A stretch of DNA of 64,000 nucleotides from Natronococcus pandeyae (GTDB lineage Archaea; Halobacteriota; Halobacteria; Halobacteriales; Natrialbaceae): the NCBI RefSeq assembly GCF_008122205.1, contig NZ_PHNJ01000004.1, positions 186,001-250,000 of the forward strand, written 5' to 3'. Every line of letters starts with the position of its first letter. The first letter of the stretch is position 1. The notes under the pieces are model-generated. The model searched no databases and had not been told where the DNA came from. It worked only from the letters and a program-made list of their open reading frames with translations. Position numbers and translations under genes: made by a program. This document shows, one piece after another, positions 40,744 to 50,074 of this stretch.

Positions 40744-42648
40744 ATGACTGTTGAGCCCGCCGGAGAATCCGGCGAAGACGACGGGGATTCCGTCGTATAC
40801 GATCTCGCTTCGGACTGTACCGAAACTGACGTCGAACAGGACCAGCCGTATCTCGCTGAAATTAACGGCATCGTCGACTACGGCGTCTTCGTCGACCTCT
40901 CGGATTCCGTCTCCGGTCTCGTCCACGAATCGGTTCTCGAGGGAACGTACGCCGTCGGCGACGAACTCGTCGTCGAACTCGAGGCGGTTCGCGACAACGG
41001 CGACATGGCGTTCGAACCCGTCGACATCGAGGAGTACACGGTCGAACCCGTCTCCCACGATTACACGCTGACCGGCACCGACCGGCTCGAGGGCAACGTC
41101 GGCGACCAGATCCACCTCGAGGGGAAGATCGTCCAGGTCAAACAGACCGCCGGACCGACCATCTTCCACGTCGCAGACGAGCAGGGCGTCGTCCCCTGTG
41201 CGGCGTTCGAGGAGGCCGGCGTCCGCGCCTTCCCCGCCGTCGAGGTCGGCGACGTCGTCCGCGTCACCGGGACGCCCGAACACCGCGAGGGCTCCGTCCA
41301 GATCGAGGTCGACGGTCTCTCGACGCTCGATGGCGAGGACGCCGAGGAGGCCCGCGAGCGACTCGAGGACGCCCTCGAGGAGCGCGCCGAGCCCCACGAC
41401 GTCGAACCGCTGATCGACTGGCCCGCCTTCGAGAAGCTCCGACCGAACCTGAAGGAGGTCGCGAAGCTGCTCCGACGGACGGTCCTCGAAGGGCGCCCGA
41501 TCCGCGTCCGACACCACGCCGACGGTGACGGGATGTGCGCCGCCGTTCCGGTCCAGATCGCACTCGAGCGATTCATCGCCGACGTCCACGAGGACGAGGA
41601 CGCTCCCCGTCACCTCATCAAGCGCCTTCCGGCGAAGGCGCCGTTCTACGAGATGGAAGACGCCACGCGGGACCTCAACTTCGCGCTCGAGGACCGCGAG
41701 AAACACGGCCAGCAGCTTCCGCTCCTGTTGATGCTCGACAACGGCTCGACGGCCGAGGACGTGCCGGCCTACGAGACGCTGGCCCACTACGATATCCCGA
41801 TCGTCGCCGTCGACCACCACCACCCCGACCCCGACGCGGTGGGTGAACTGCTCGACGCCCACGTGAACCCCTACCTGCACGACGAGGACTACCGGATCAC
41901 GACGGGAATGTGCTGTGTCGAACTCGCACGGATGATCTACCCCGATCTGACCGACGAACTCCGCCACGTTCCCGCCGTCGCCGGCCTCTCGGACCGGTCG
42001 AAGGCCAACGCGATGGACGACTACCTCGAACTCGCCGCCGAGGAGGGGTACGACGAGGATCGCCTGAAGGACCTGAGCGAGGCGCTCGACTACGCCGCCT
42101 TCTGGCTGCGATACAACTCGGGCGACCAGCTGATCCAGGACCTGCTTCAGGTCGACGGCAACGACGAGGAGCGCCACCGCGAACTCGTCTCCTTCTTCGC
42201 GGACCGCGCCCGCGAGGAGGTCGACGAACAGCTCGACGCCGCCATGCCCCACGTCGAACGCGAGGAACTGGACAACGACGCCCACCTCTACCGGATCGAC
42301 GTCGAGAACCACGCCCACCGGTTTACGTATCCCGCACCGGGCAAGACCACCGGCGAGATCCACGACCGCAAGATCGAGGAGACCGGCGATCCGGTGATCA
42401 CGGTCGGCTACGGCCCGGACTTCGCCGTCCTGCGCAGTGACGGCGTCCGACTGGACATCCCCAACATGGTCTCGGAACTCGAGGAGGAGATCCCCGGCGG
42501 CGGCGTCTCCGGCGGCGGTCACCTCGTCGTCGGATCGATCAAGTTCGTCAAGGGCAAGCGCGAGGACGTCATCGACGCCCTGGTCGAGAAGATGGCCGAC
42601 GCCGATATCGACGAAGAGCTCTCGAGTGCGGCGCTGATCGACGACTGA
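40744..42648 (+). CDS. RecJ-like DHH-family protein with S1 and OB domains (634 aa)
   Basis: Domain order: an S1 RNA/DNA-binding domain (about 35-85, YGVFVDLSDSVSGLVHES), an OB-fold domain (about 97-180), and a DHH phosphoesterase domain from about 230. The DHH domain has RVRHHADGDGMCAAV, LLMLDNGS, the VDHHHPDP motif and a DHHA1-like GGGVSGGGH tail. In archaea such RecJ-like proteins act as single-strand exonucleases and can join the replisome (GAN) or repair. The metal ligands (HADGD, D of LLMLDNG, DHH) are present, so catalysis is plausible. It lacks the DnaJ-type zinc finger seen in some relatives. Confidence 0.9.
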   Translation: MTVEPAGESGEDDGDSVVYDLASDCTETDVEQDQPYLAEINGIVDYGVFVDLSDSVSGLVHESVLEGTYAVGDELVVELEAVRDNGDMAFEPVDIEEYTVEPVSHDYTLTGTDRLEGNVGDQIHLEGKIVQVKQTAGPTIFHVADEQGVVPCAAFEEAGVRAFPAVEVGDVVRVTGTPEHREGSVQIEVDGLSTLDGEDAEEARERLEDALEERAEPHDVEPLIDWPAFEKLRPNLKEVAKLLRRTVLEGRPIRVRHHADGDGMCAAVPVQIALERFIADVHEDEDAPRHLIKRLPAKAPFYEMEDATRDLNFALEDREKHGQQLPLLLMLDNGSTAEDVPAYETLAHYDIPIVAVDHHHPDPDAVGELLDAHVNPYLHDEDYRITTGMCCVELARMIYPDLTDELRHVPAVAGLSDRSKANAMDDYLELAAEEGYDEDRLKDLSEALDYAAFWLRYNSGDQLIQDLLQVDGNDEERHRELVSFFADRAREEVDEQLDAAMPHVEREELDNDAHLYRIDVENHAHRFTYPAPGKTTGEIHDRKIEETGDPVITVGYGPDFAVLRSDGVRLDIPNMVSELEEEIPGGGVSGGGHLVVGSIKFVKGKREDVIDALVEKMADADIDEELSSAALIDD

Positions 42649-42789
42649 AGCGTCTCGGACTCCGTCCGTCTGCACAGCGCCCGTCGCACGGGTTACCCCG
42701 ACGGGATCCGTCGACGTCCCGTTCAGACGGACGGATCGATATCCGGAAGGGCCGAATACTTATCCGTCACAACTCCTAATGATTCCTGA

Positions 42790-45700
42790 ATGAGTTCGTC
42801 TCGAGTCGAAGCCGAACTCCGCAAACGCGTGGCCCAGCAGGAGGTCGTCGCCGACCTCGGCGACCGGGTACTCGATACGGACGACTCCAGCGAACTACTG
42901 ACAGCGGTTTCTGACGCCGTCCGCACCGCGCTCGATGCGGACGCCTGTCGCTTCTTCGAACGGCTGCCACACGGCGACCGCGCCGTCTGTCGAGAGGCCA
43001 ACGGCTGGACGGACGAACGAGCACCGACGACGGTCGCGACCGAGTCGGACGGCTCGCTCGTTGGATACACGTTGCAACATCAGGAGCCGATCGTCGTCGA
43101 CGATCTACGAGCCGAGGATCGGTTCGACTCCCCGGATCGGCTCCTCGAGCACGGCGCCAGAAGCAGCCTCTGTGTCCCGGTCGGTCCGGACGACGAGCCG
43201 TTGGGGGTTCTCGAGGCACACACTGCCGCGCCTCAGGCGTTCGACGAGGCCGACGCCGCAGTCCTCCGAACGATCGCGAACGTCCTGGCTACCGCGTTCG
43301 AAACCACCGATTCTGAGCTGCTGCTCGACGAGAAGTGGACTGGCAAAGAGCAGTTCCTGGAACGCAGTCCGGTTGGAATCACGGTCGTCGACACGAACGG
43401 GAAGATGCAGTTCGCAAACCAGCGCGCAGAGGAGATCCTCGGGCGAAGCCGGGAGGAGATCGGCGAGTTCACTCACGACGATTCGCGCTGGGGACTCATC
43501 GATACGGATGGGACCACCCTGTCGGCTGACGATCTTCCGTTCAATCGTGTCTTCGATGCCGACGAGTCGATCACCGATATGGAGGTCGGCGTACACCAAC
43601 CCGACGGGACGCGGATCTGGCTCTCGATCGACGGTACCCCGTTACGGTCCGACGGAACCCTCACCGGTGGCGTCTTCGCACTCACGGACGTCACCGAGCA
43701 AAAGCGTCTCGAGAACGAGTTCGAGGAGATGCTAGACCGGGTTACGGACGCCTTCTACGCGCTCGACGACGAGTTCCGGTTTACACACGTCAACGACCGT
43801 GCCGAAGAGCTGCTTCAGCACTCCGAGCGGGAACTCCTCGGTGAACGGCTCTGGGACGTCTTTCCGGAGGCGGCAGACGAGGCGGAGGTGTGGGATAGCT
43901 TCCAGACGGCGATGGACACACAGGAGCCGACCAGCTACGAACTGTACTTCGATCCGCTGGATTTCTGGGTCGAAGCGAACCTCTACCCCTCCCAGTCGGG
44001 CGTCTCGGTCTACTTCCGCGATATTACCGCACAGAAAGAACGCGAACAGGAACTCGAGCAGTACCGGGCGCTGACCGAGGCCGCACAGGACGTCGTCGTG
44101 ACGATCGACGAGGAGAGCACGATCCGGTCGGTGAACCCGGCGGTCGAGGACGTCTTCGGCTACGACCGGGACGCGCTCGTCGGCGAGTCGCTGACGACGC
44201 TCATGCCGGATCGCCTCGAGAACGGGCATTTTCGGGCACTCGAACAGTACCTCGAAACCGGAGAGCGAACGCTCGAGTGGGAGTACGTCGAGCTTCCGGG
44301 GCTGTGCGCAGACGGCTCGGAGATCCCGCTGGCGGTTTCGTTCAGCGAGGTCGAGTACGAGCGCGAACGGTTCTTTACGGGCATTCTTCGCGACATTACG
44401 GAGCGAAAAGCACACGAGCGACGGATGCGCGAGGAACGAGACCTCACGAACCGAATCGTCGAAACCAGTCCGACCGGGATCATCACCGTCGGTCCCGACG
44501 GCTCGTTCGAGCGGGTCAACGAACGCGCCGAGGAGATCATGGGCTACTCGGGGGCGGAACTCGAGGAACTCGTCGGCGGGACGGCGGGACTCGATCCCGT
44601 CAAACCCGACGGGGAGCAGTTTTCGGCCGAGGAGATTCCGACCCAGCGTGTCCTGGCCGACGGCGAGACGATTCACGACCTCGAGATCGGGTTACTGCGA
44701 GCGGACGGCGAGCGGGTGTGGCTGTCGCTGAGCGGGACGCCGCTATGGGACGACGGCGAGAGTAGCGGCGCGGTGTTTACGTTCGCCGACATCACCGAGC
44801 GCAAACGGATGGAGGCGGATCTTCGGGCGAGCGAGCAGAAGTTTCGGCAGGTCGCCGAGAACCTCGAGCAAGTCATCTGGATGAGCACGCCTCACAAGGG
44901 CGAGATGCTCTACGTGAACCCGGCTTACGAAGAGATCTGGGGTCGGAGCTGTGAGTCGCTGTACCGCGATCCCGAGTCGTTTTTCGACGGTATTCATCCG
45001 GACGACAGGGATCGCGTCCGCGAGGCGCTTCCCAAACAGCCCGGGGGTGAGTACGACGAGACGTATCGCGTCGTCCGACCCGATGGCGAGGTGCGCTGGG
45101 TCCGAGACCGTGCCGTTCCGATTCACGACGAGGACGGCGACGTCTACCGGATCGTCGGTATCGCGAGCGACATCACGGAGCAGCGAACGGTCGAGCGCGA
45201 ACTCCGCGAACGAGAACGCGAGCTTTCGACGCTGATGAGCAACGTCCCCGGAATGGTCTACCGCTGCCGGAACGAGCGTGGCTGGCCGATGAAGTTCGTC
45301 AGCGACGGCTGCGAGGAACTGACCGGCTACAACCCGACGGCGCTCGAGCGAGACGAGGTCCAGTGGGGAACCGACATCGTCGCCGAACAGGATCAGGTTG
45401 AACTCTGGGAACACATTCAGACGAATATCGACGACCGGGAGCCGTTCTCGGCGACCTACCGCATCGAAACCGCCGCCGGGAACTCCCGCTGGGTGAAAGA
45501 GACCGGTCGTGCGATCTTCGAAGACGGTGCGATCGAGGCCATCGAGGGTGTCGTTATCGATATCACCGAGCGCAAGGAGTACCAGCAGCGACTCGAGGAG
45601 ACCAACGAGCGCCTCGTGCGGGCGAACGAGCGCCTCGAACGCTCCAACGAACGGCTCGAGAAGTCCAACGAGCGCCTGGAGCACTTCGCGTACGCGACCT

Positions 45701-46350
45701 CACACGACCTCCAGGAGCCGTTACGGATGGTCTCGAGTTACCTCCGACTCATCGAGAGCCGGTACGGCGACGTACTCGACGAGGAGGGCGAGGAGTTCCT
45801 CGAGTTCGCCGTCGACGGCGCCGACCGAATGCGCGAGATGATCGACGGTCTGCTCACGTACTCTCGCATCGAAACACAGGGACAACCGCTCGAATCGGTC
45901 GCGTTGAACGACGTCGTCGACGACGTTCGAACCGACCTGCAGCTTCAGTTCGAGGAGAGCAACGCGGCGCTTACGGTGGCGGACCTGCCCCGCGTCGAGG
46001 GCGACCCCAGTCAGCTCCGGCAGCTGTTCCAGAACCTGTTCGACAACGCGATCGAGTACAGCGGCGACGAGCCGCCGACGATCGACGTCTCGGCCGAACG
46101 GGCGGGCGAGATGTGGGTCGTTTCCGTCAGCGACCGGGGTATCGGGATCCCGGCGGACGATACCGCGGTCATCTTCGAGGTGTTCGAACGGCTCCACACG
46201 ATCGACGAGCACGAGGGGACCGGTATCGGACTCGCGCTCTGCCAGCGCATCGTCGAACGGCACGGCGGCGAGATCTGGGTCGACTCCGAGCCCGGCGAGG
46301 GCTCGACGTTCTCGGTTACGCTGCCGGCCGTGACGGACGACCAGCCGTGA
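42790..46350 (+). CDS. Multi-PAS sensor histidine kinase (1186 aa)
   Basis: A cytoplasmic signal-transduction kinase with no membrane segment. Domain order: GAF (about 30-170); about six PAS domains between 185 and 935, several with the PAC ending DITERK or DVTEQK; a coiled-coil of repeated NERLE heptads (about 935-960). The HisKA domain has phospho-acceptor His972 in YATSHDLQEPLRMV. The HATPase domain has an N box LFQNLFDNAIEYS and G boxes DRGIGIP and GTGIGLALC. It probably senses redox, light or energy state via bound cofactors, but the ligand is unknown. No response-regulator gene is adjacent; haloarchaeal kinases are often orphan. A TATA-like TACTTATC at 42757-42764 precedes the start. 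Confidence 0.94.
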   Translation: MSSSRVEAELRKRVAQQEVVADLGDRVLDTDDSSELLTAVSDAVRTALDADACRFFERLPHGDRAVCREANGWTDERAPTTVATESDGSLVGYTLQHQEPIVVDDLRAEDRFDSPDRLLEHGARSSLCVPVGPDDEPLGVLEAHTAAPQAFDEADAAVLRTIANVLATAFETTDSELLLDEKWTGKEQFLERSPVGITVVDTNGKMQFANQRAEEILGRSREEIGEFTHDDSRWGLIDTDGTTLSADDLPFNRVFDADESITDMEVGVHQPDGTRIWLSIDGTPLRSDGTLTGGVFALTDVTEQKRLENEFEEMLDRVTDAFYALDDEFRFTHVNDRAEELLQHSERELLGERLWDVFPEAADEAEVWDSFQTAMDTQEPTSYELYFDPLDFWVEANLYPSQSGVSVYFRDITAQKEREQELEQYRALTEAAQDVVVTIDEESTIRSVNPAVEDVFGYDRDALVGESLTTLMPDRLENGHFRALEQYLETGERTLEWEYVELPGLCADGSEIPLAVSFSEVEYERERFFTGILRDITERKAHERRMREERDLTNRIVETSPTGIITVGPDGSFERVNERAEEIMGYSGAELEELVGGTAGLDPVKPDGEQFSAEEIPTQRVLADGETIHDLEIGLLRADGERVWLSLSGTPLWDDGESSGAVFTFADITERKRMEADLRASEQKFRQVAENLEQVIWMSTPHKGEMLYVNPAYEEIWGRSCESLYRDPESFFDGIHPDDRDRVREALPKQPGGEYDETYRVVRPDGEVRWVRDRAVPIHDEDGDVYRIVGIASDITEQRTVERELRERERELSTLMSNVPGMVYRCRNERGWPMKFVSDGCEELTGYNPTALERDEVQWGTDIVAEQDQVELWEHIQTNIDDREPFSATYRIETAAGNSRWVKETGRAIFEDGAIEAIEGVVIDITERKEYQQRLEETNERLVRANERLERSNERLEKSNERLEHFAYATSHDLQEPLRMVSSYLRLIESRYGDVLDEEGEEFLEFAVDGADRMREMIDGLLTYSRIETQGQPLESVALNDVVDDVRTDLQLQFEESNAALTVADLPRVEGDPSQLRQLFQNLFDNAIEYSGDEPPTIDVSAERAGEMWVVSVSDRGIGIPADDTAVIFEVFERLHTIDEHEGTGIGLALCQRIVERHGGEIWVDSEPGEGSTFSVTLPAVTDDQP

Positions 46351-46372
46351 CCCGTTCGAGCCCCGACCGGTC

Positions 46373-46696
46373 TCAGAACTGGTAGCGGCGTTCGTCGTCC
46401 ATGCTCGGATACTGGTCGGCGCCGGTCATCTCCTCGAACGTCATCCCCGAGAGGTACTCGTCGTAGGTCACGTCGTAGCTCGAGCGGAGCTGAAAGTCCA
46501 GCTTCCCGGTGTCGACGGTCCGCTGGAACAGCATGTGGATCGCCCGGCGGACGAGTTCGTCCGTCTCGTCGGGCTCGAGTGCCGCCTCGAGCAGCGCGAG
46601 TTCGTTGCGGGTCTCCCGGTCGAGAGAGAGCGTCAGTTCGTCGTCGAATCCGGCGTACGAGTTCTGTATTTCCTCGTCGAGGTCGTCGAGACTCAT
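46373..46696 (-). CDS. Conserved haloarchaeal-type small protein (107 aa)
   Basis: An acidic, helical protein with an N-terminal segment reading MSLDDLDEEI, a central helical region (about 25-60) and C-terminal SYDVTYDEYLSGMTFEEMTG. It looks like a well-folded soluble protein and not a chance frame: composition and codon use match the neighbours. I do not recognise the family. It is convergent with the histidine kinase (22 bases between stops) and divergent from mutY. Confidence 0.65.
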   Translation of the reverse strand: MSLDDLDEEIQNSYAGFDDELTLSLDRETRNELALLEAALEPDETDELVRRAIHMLFQRTVDTGKLDFQLRSSYDVTYDEYLSGMTFEEMTGADQYPSMDDERRYQF

Positions 46697-46819
46697 ACGA
46701 GGGCGGACTCGAGCGCGTCAGATAGACCTTTCGTGCTCGTCTCGGCGGGCACGTCGGTCGCCCTCGAGTCGGCGGACGAATCCAGTACACGTAAGCCAGC
46801 CCGCTCGCTAGGACGGGCG

Positions 46820-47764
46820 ATGAGTGACGCCGACGCGGACGTCGATGCCGACACCGACGCGCCGTCGCTTCCGGACGACCTCGAGGCCGTTCGCGAGTCG
46901 CTGATCGAGTGGTACGAGGACGACCACCGATCCTTTCCCTGGCGGGAGACGGACGATCCGTACGCGATCCTCGTCAGCGAGGTGATGAGCCAGCAGACCC
47001 AGCTCGACCGGGTCGTCGACGCCTGGGAAGAGTTCCTCGAGCGCTGGCCGACGACCGCCGACCTCGCGACGGCGGATCGGGCGGACGTGGTCGGCTTCTG
47101 GACGGGCCACAGCCTCGGCTACAACAACCGGGCGAAGTACCTTCACGAGGCCGCCCAACAGGTCGAGGACGAGTACGATGGGACGTTCCCCGAGACGCCC
47201 GACGAACTCCAGGAGTTGATGGGCGTCGGTCCCTACACCGCCAATGCGGTGGCGAGCTTTGCGTTCAACAACGGCGACGCGGTCGTCGACACCAACGTCA
47301 AGCGCGTCTGTTATCGAGCCTTCGGCGTTCCGGACGACGACGCGGCCTTCGAGGAGGCCGCGAACGAACTCATGCCCGAGGGGCGGTCGCGCGTCTGGAA
47401 CAACGCGATCATGGAACTCGGCGGGGTCGCCTGCCGACAGACGCCGCGCTGTGACGAAGTCGGTTGCCCCTGGCGCGAGTGGTGTAGCGCCTACGCCAGC
47501 GGCGACTTTACGGCTCCCGACGTCCCGACGCAGCCGACCTTCGAGGGGAGCCGCAGGCAGTTCCGCGGCCGCGTGATCGGGACGCTCCGGGAGTACGACG
47601 AACTCGAGCTCGACACGCTGGGTCATCGCATCCGCGTCGACTACGCGCCGGGCGGCGAGTACGGCCGCGAGTGGCTCGAGGGGCTCCTCTCCGACCTCGC
47701 GGACGACGGACTGGTCGACGTCGACGAGACGGGCGAAAAAACGGTTGCGCGACTCGAGCGGTAG
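46820..47764 (+). CDS. mutY: A/G-specific adenine DNA glycosylase
   Basis: MutY removes adenine opposite 8-oxoguanine. The 314-residue protein has the helix-hairpin-helix ELMGVGPYTANAVASFAFN with Tyr in the MutY-type position. The catalytic Glu is in SEVMSQQTQLDRV and the catalytic Asp in VVDTNVKRV. A C-terminal FeS cluster motif is present but spaced Cys-x5-Cys-x4-Cys-x5-Cys, unlike the textbook x6-x2-x5. The C-terminal 8-oxoG-recognition domain is much reduced; the tail is only a small winged-helix-like segment. ATG 46820 is used; upstream codons are an acidic run that is not family-like. Confidence 0.92.
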   Translation: MSDADADVDADTDAPSLPDDLEAVRESLIEWYEDDHRSFPWRETDDPYAILVSEVMSQQTQLDRVVDAWEEFLERWPTTADLATADRADVVGFWTGHSLGYNNRAKYLHEAAQQVEDEYDGTFPETPDELQELMGVGPYTANAVASFAFNNGDAVVDTNVKRVCYRAFGVPDDDAAFEEAANELMPEGRSRVWNNAIMELGGVACRQTPRCDEVGCPWREWCSAYASGDFTAPDVPTQPTFEGSRRQFRGRVIGTLREYDELELDTLGHRIRVDYAPGGEYGREWLEGLLSDLADDGLVDVDETGEKTVARLER

Positions 47765-47775
47765 TCGGTGCGTTC

Positions 47776-48345
47776 CTACGCGGATTCGTCGGCGTCGTCG
47801 AACGGCGCGTCCGTTCGTTCTGCGTCCGATTCGATGTCGACGAACACTGCAAACAGCGCGCCGAGGAGCGTCCCGTACAGCAGGTGGCCCACGAGACCCT
47901 CGAACGCCATCGCCGGGAAGCCAGGGTCGGCTATCCCGCCGACCGCGGCCCAGACGGTCGCGGCGATCACCGGCAGGAGCGCCCAGACTGCCAGCCCGTA
48001 GACGAATCCGGCGAGCGCGAGCCGGACTAGCGGCCCGCTCCTCGCGAGGAAGCCGATCTGGGTATCGGCGGTGATCGTTCCGAGTATCGGCCTGCGGGTA
48101 ACGAGGAATCCGAAGACGACCCCCAACACGAGCCCGTGAAGCAGGTGGAACGTCCAGCCGACGGTCTGTGCGGGGTCGAACCCGTATATCGCTGGGATCG
48201 TCTCGATCACGATTTCGGGGTCGACGACCCACAACAACCCGCCGAAGAGCAGCGATCCGGCGAGCCCGCCGATCGCACCGCCGAACAACCAATTCAGCCG
48301 ACCGCCGAACCCGTATCCGGACGCGGTTTCTGACTGTGTACTCAT
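47776..48345 (-). CDS. Multi-span membrane protein (189 aa), unknown
   Basis: Five predicted membrane segments with repeated Gly motifs (GGAIGGLAGSLLFGGLLW near 22-39, HLLHGLVLGVVFGFLV, GHLLYGTLLGALFAVFV). The paired H-x2-(H/Y)-G in helices 2 and 5 suggests an internal duplication. The C terminus is acidic. No family assigned; similar small haloarchaeal membrane proteins are annotated only as hypothetical. ATG 48345 is chosen because the frame upstream is not hydrophobic or conserved-looking. Convergent with mutY, 11 bases between stops. Confidence 0.7.
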   Translation of the reverse strand: MSTQSETASGYGFGGRLNWLFGGAIGGLAGSLLFGGLLWVVDPEIVIETIPAIYGFDPAQTVGWTFHLLHGLVLGVVFGFLVTRRPILGTITADTQIGFLARSGPLVRLALAGFVYGLAVWALLPVIAATVWAAVGGIADPGFPAMAFEGLVGHLLYGTLLGALFAVFVDIESDAERTDAPFDDADESA

Positions 48346-48473
48346 GCTATCCCAACCTAACCCGATCGACGCTGAAAAGTGTTGACGCGGTAAGGTAAGG
48401 CAGGCCGTCTTCTCCACCAGTGGTCGTCGAGGGGCGAGTCGCGAGGACGGCAGCGACACCAGGCTGTCGGGTG

Positions 48474-48481
48474 CCTATTTG
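48474..48481 (+). promoter_or_regulatory. TATA box of the FMN reductase gene
   Basis: CCTATTTG lies 25-32 bases before ATG 48506, supporting it over an in-frame upstream start at 48479. Confidence 0.4.
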
Positions 48482-48505
48482 AGCCCGGACGCCGTCGATT
48501 CGGTC

Positions 48506-49093
48506 ATGACCGACGTTCACGTTGTGGCACTCTGTGGCAGCCTTCGGGAAGAGAGTTACACCCGCATCGCGCTCGAGCACGTCCTCGACGCGGCCGAAGC
48601 GGCCGGAGCCAGTACGGAACTGCTCGACCTCCGGGAGTTCGAACTTCCCGTCTTCGACGCCGACCGCGACCGGGAGGACGCCGGCGACGCGGCGATGATC
48701 GCGGAGCGTATCCGAGAGGCTGACAGCATCGTTCTCGCGTCACCGGTCTACCACGGCTCGTACTCCTCGCCACTGAAGACCGCCCTCGATTATTCCGGGT
48801 TCGACGAGTTCGCCGACAAGACCGTCGGCCTGCTCGCCGTCTCCGGCGGGGCGTTTCCCGTCCCGGCGCTCGAGCACATGCGCTCGGTCTGTCGGGCGCT
48901 CAATGCCTGGGTACTCCCCCACGAGGCGGCGGTTCCTCGCTCGAGCGCCGCCTTCGAGGACGGCTCGTTCGTCGATTCGAAACTCGAGGAGCGCGTCGCC
49001 ACGCTCGGCCGTCGAGTCGTTCAGTACGCGAGAATCGAACCGGAGCCGGACTCCTTCGAGAGCGACCACAACGTCGGCGCCAAGGGCAAGTAG
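48506..49093 (+). CDS. NADPH-dependent FMN reductase family protein
   Basis: A flavodoxin-fold oxidoreductase of 195 residues. The phosphate-binding loop is LCGSLREESYTRIAL near 9-23, and the flavin-contact segment is LASPVYHGSYSSPLKTALDY near 77-96. Relatives reduce FMN, quinones, azo dyes or chromate with NAD(P)H. The function here is probably flavin/quinone reduction in the cytoplasm. The gene ends eight bases before the MITE-like repeat at 49102, with a T4 run between, which may end its transcript. Confidence 0.87.
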   Translation: MTDVHVVALCGSLREESYTRIALEHVLDAAEAAGASTELLDLREFELPVFDADRDREDAGDAAMIAERIREADSIVLASPVYHGSYSSPLKTALDYSGFDEFADKTVGLLAVSGGAFPVPALEHMRSVCRALNAWVLPHEAAVPRSSAAFEDGSFVDSKLEERVATLGRRVVQYARIEPEPDSFESDHNVGAKGK

Positions 49094-49101
49094 CGTCTTT
49101 T

Positions 49102-49182
49102 ATACGGTCTGTTGTAAGTCATCGCCGGGGCAACCGCGATACGTCTGCGGTTGCCCCGGTAAATCGTTACAACAGACCGTAT
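49102..49182. mobile_element. MITE-like 81-bp palindrome (element 2)
   Basis: The ends ATACGGTCTGTTGTAA / TTACAACAGACCGTAT are perfect 16-bp inverted repeats. The inner CCGGGGCAACCGC / GCGGTTGCCCCGG are perfect 13-bp inverted repeats around a 9-base centre. It has no coding capacity. It lies between the FMN reductase gene and a convergent membrane-protein gene, and its last base is the third base of that gene's stop codon. The layout is like element 1 but the sequence differs, so it derives from another IS family. No clear target duplication is visible. Confidence 0.75.
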
Positions 49183-49826
49183 CAACCGCCGAGAACGCGC
49201 TGGAACCGTCGCTGGTGGGCGACGACTGCGAAGAGCCCGAAGACGAGAACGCCCAATTGAATCGTTTCGATTCGGATCACCAGTGTCGTGAAGCCGAGTG
49301 ACAGGGGGGGCGTGACGATCGCCCAGTCGACGAACCACACGGACAGGAGCAACACCGCTGCACCGGCGGCCAGCAACACGCTCGGAACGATCGACGCCAG
49401 CATCTCGCGGTCGGTCGACCAGGGCCGGAAGACGCGCTGTTCGAGCGAGAACTGGACGGCGAGAGCCGCGCCCAGCGCGACGGTCGCGGCGAGAACGCCG
49501 ACCTCGCCGCCGATCTGCTCGGCGAGGAACAGCCAGACGAGCCAGCCGGTCGTGAGCGCGAGCGCGGCACCGAGCCGACGCGGTTCGAGGACCGTCTCGA
49601 GTCCGCCGACCGTCGCGCCGAAGACGCTCGTCCGCAGGAGCGACCCGCAGAACAGCACTCCGAGCGCGACGAGCGCCGTCGACGTGCTCCGCGACCCGAC
49701 GACGAGCCAGAACCAGAGCCCGACGGTGGCCGTTTCGACCGTGGCAGCCGAGAACGCCGCGGTCACCCCGACGAGGCGCTGTCGTGTCGTCCGACCGAGG
49801 ACGCCCGGTTGCCGGATGACGCTCAT
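49182..49826 (-). CDS. Polytopic membrane protein (214 aa), unknown
   Basis: Six predicted hydrophobic helices in 214 residues with few charged positions between them; short basic ends (HQRRFQRVLGG at the C terminus). No family recognised. ATG 49826 gives a compact start; an upstream in-frame start at 49874 is less hydrophobic. The stop codon TGA overlaps the terminal base of the MITE-like element, so the native end of the gene may have been altered by the insertion. Confidence 0.65.
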   Translation of the reverse strand: MSVIRQPGVLGRTTRQRLVGVTAAFSAATVETATVGLWFWLVVGSRSTSTALVALGVLFCGSLLRTSVFGATVGGLETVLEPRRLGAALALTTGWLVWLFLAEQIGGEVGVLAATVALGAALAVQFSLEQRVFRPWSTDREMLASIVPSVLLAAGAAVLLLSVWFVDWAIVTPPLSLGFTTLVIRIETIQLGVLVFGLFAVVAHQRRFQRVLGG

Positions 49827-50044
49827 ACAGGGTCGTTCGTGGGCTACCCGTTTCGTTATGTGATTCCTTCTCACTCGACTCGAGGCTGTGTCGGTTCCGA
49901 TCGCGGATCACGGTCTCGCGACCAACTGCGGTGCGTTCCGCCGGCGTTCCGCGATCGGTAGCCGCCGCTTATTCCGCTCGGATACTGGTTGCAATCCGTT
50001 TAATTCTCGATTTCCGAACGGACTGGGAGAAAACATTGGATAAA

Positions 50045-50052
50045 CCTATGTA
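50045..50052 (+). promoter_or_regulatory. TATA-like box of the acidic membrane protein gene
   Basis: CCTATGTA lies 23-30 bases before ATG 50075. It overlaps the alternative ATG at 50048, which is therefore unlikely to be the start. Confidence 0.35.
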
Positions 50053-50074
50053 TGGGGATGTGGACGACCGGACT

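Noticed and set aside
40732-42675. 647-codon minus frame opposite the S1/OB/DHH gene
   Set aside because: The plus strand encodes recognisable domains and motifs; the minus frame is a codon-bias shadow.
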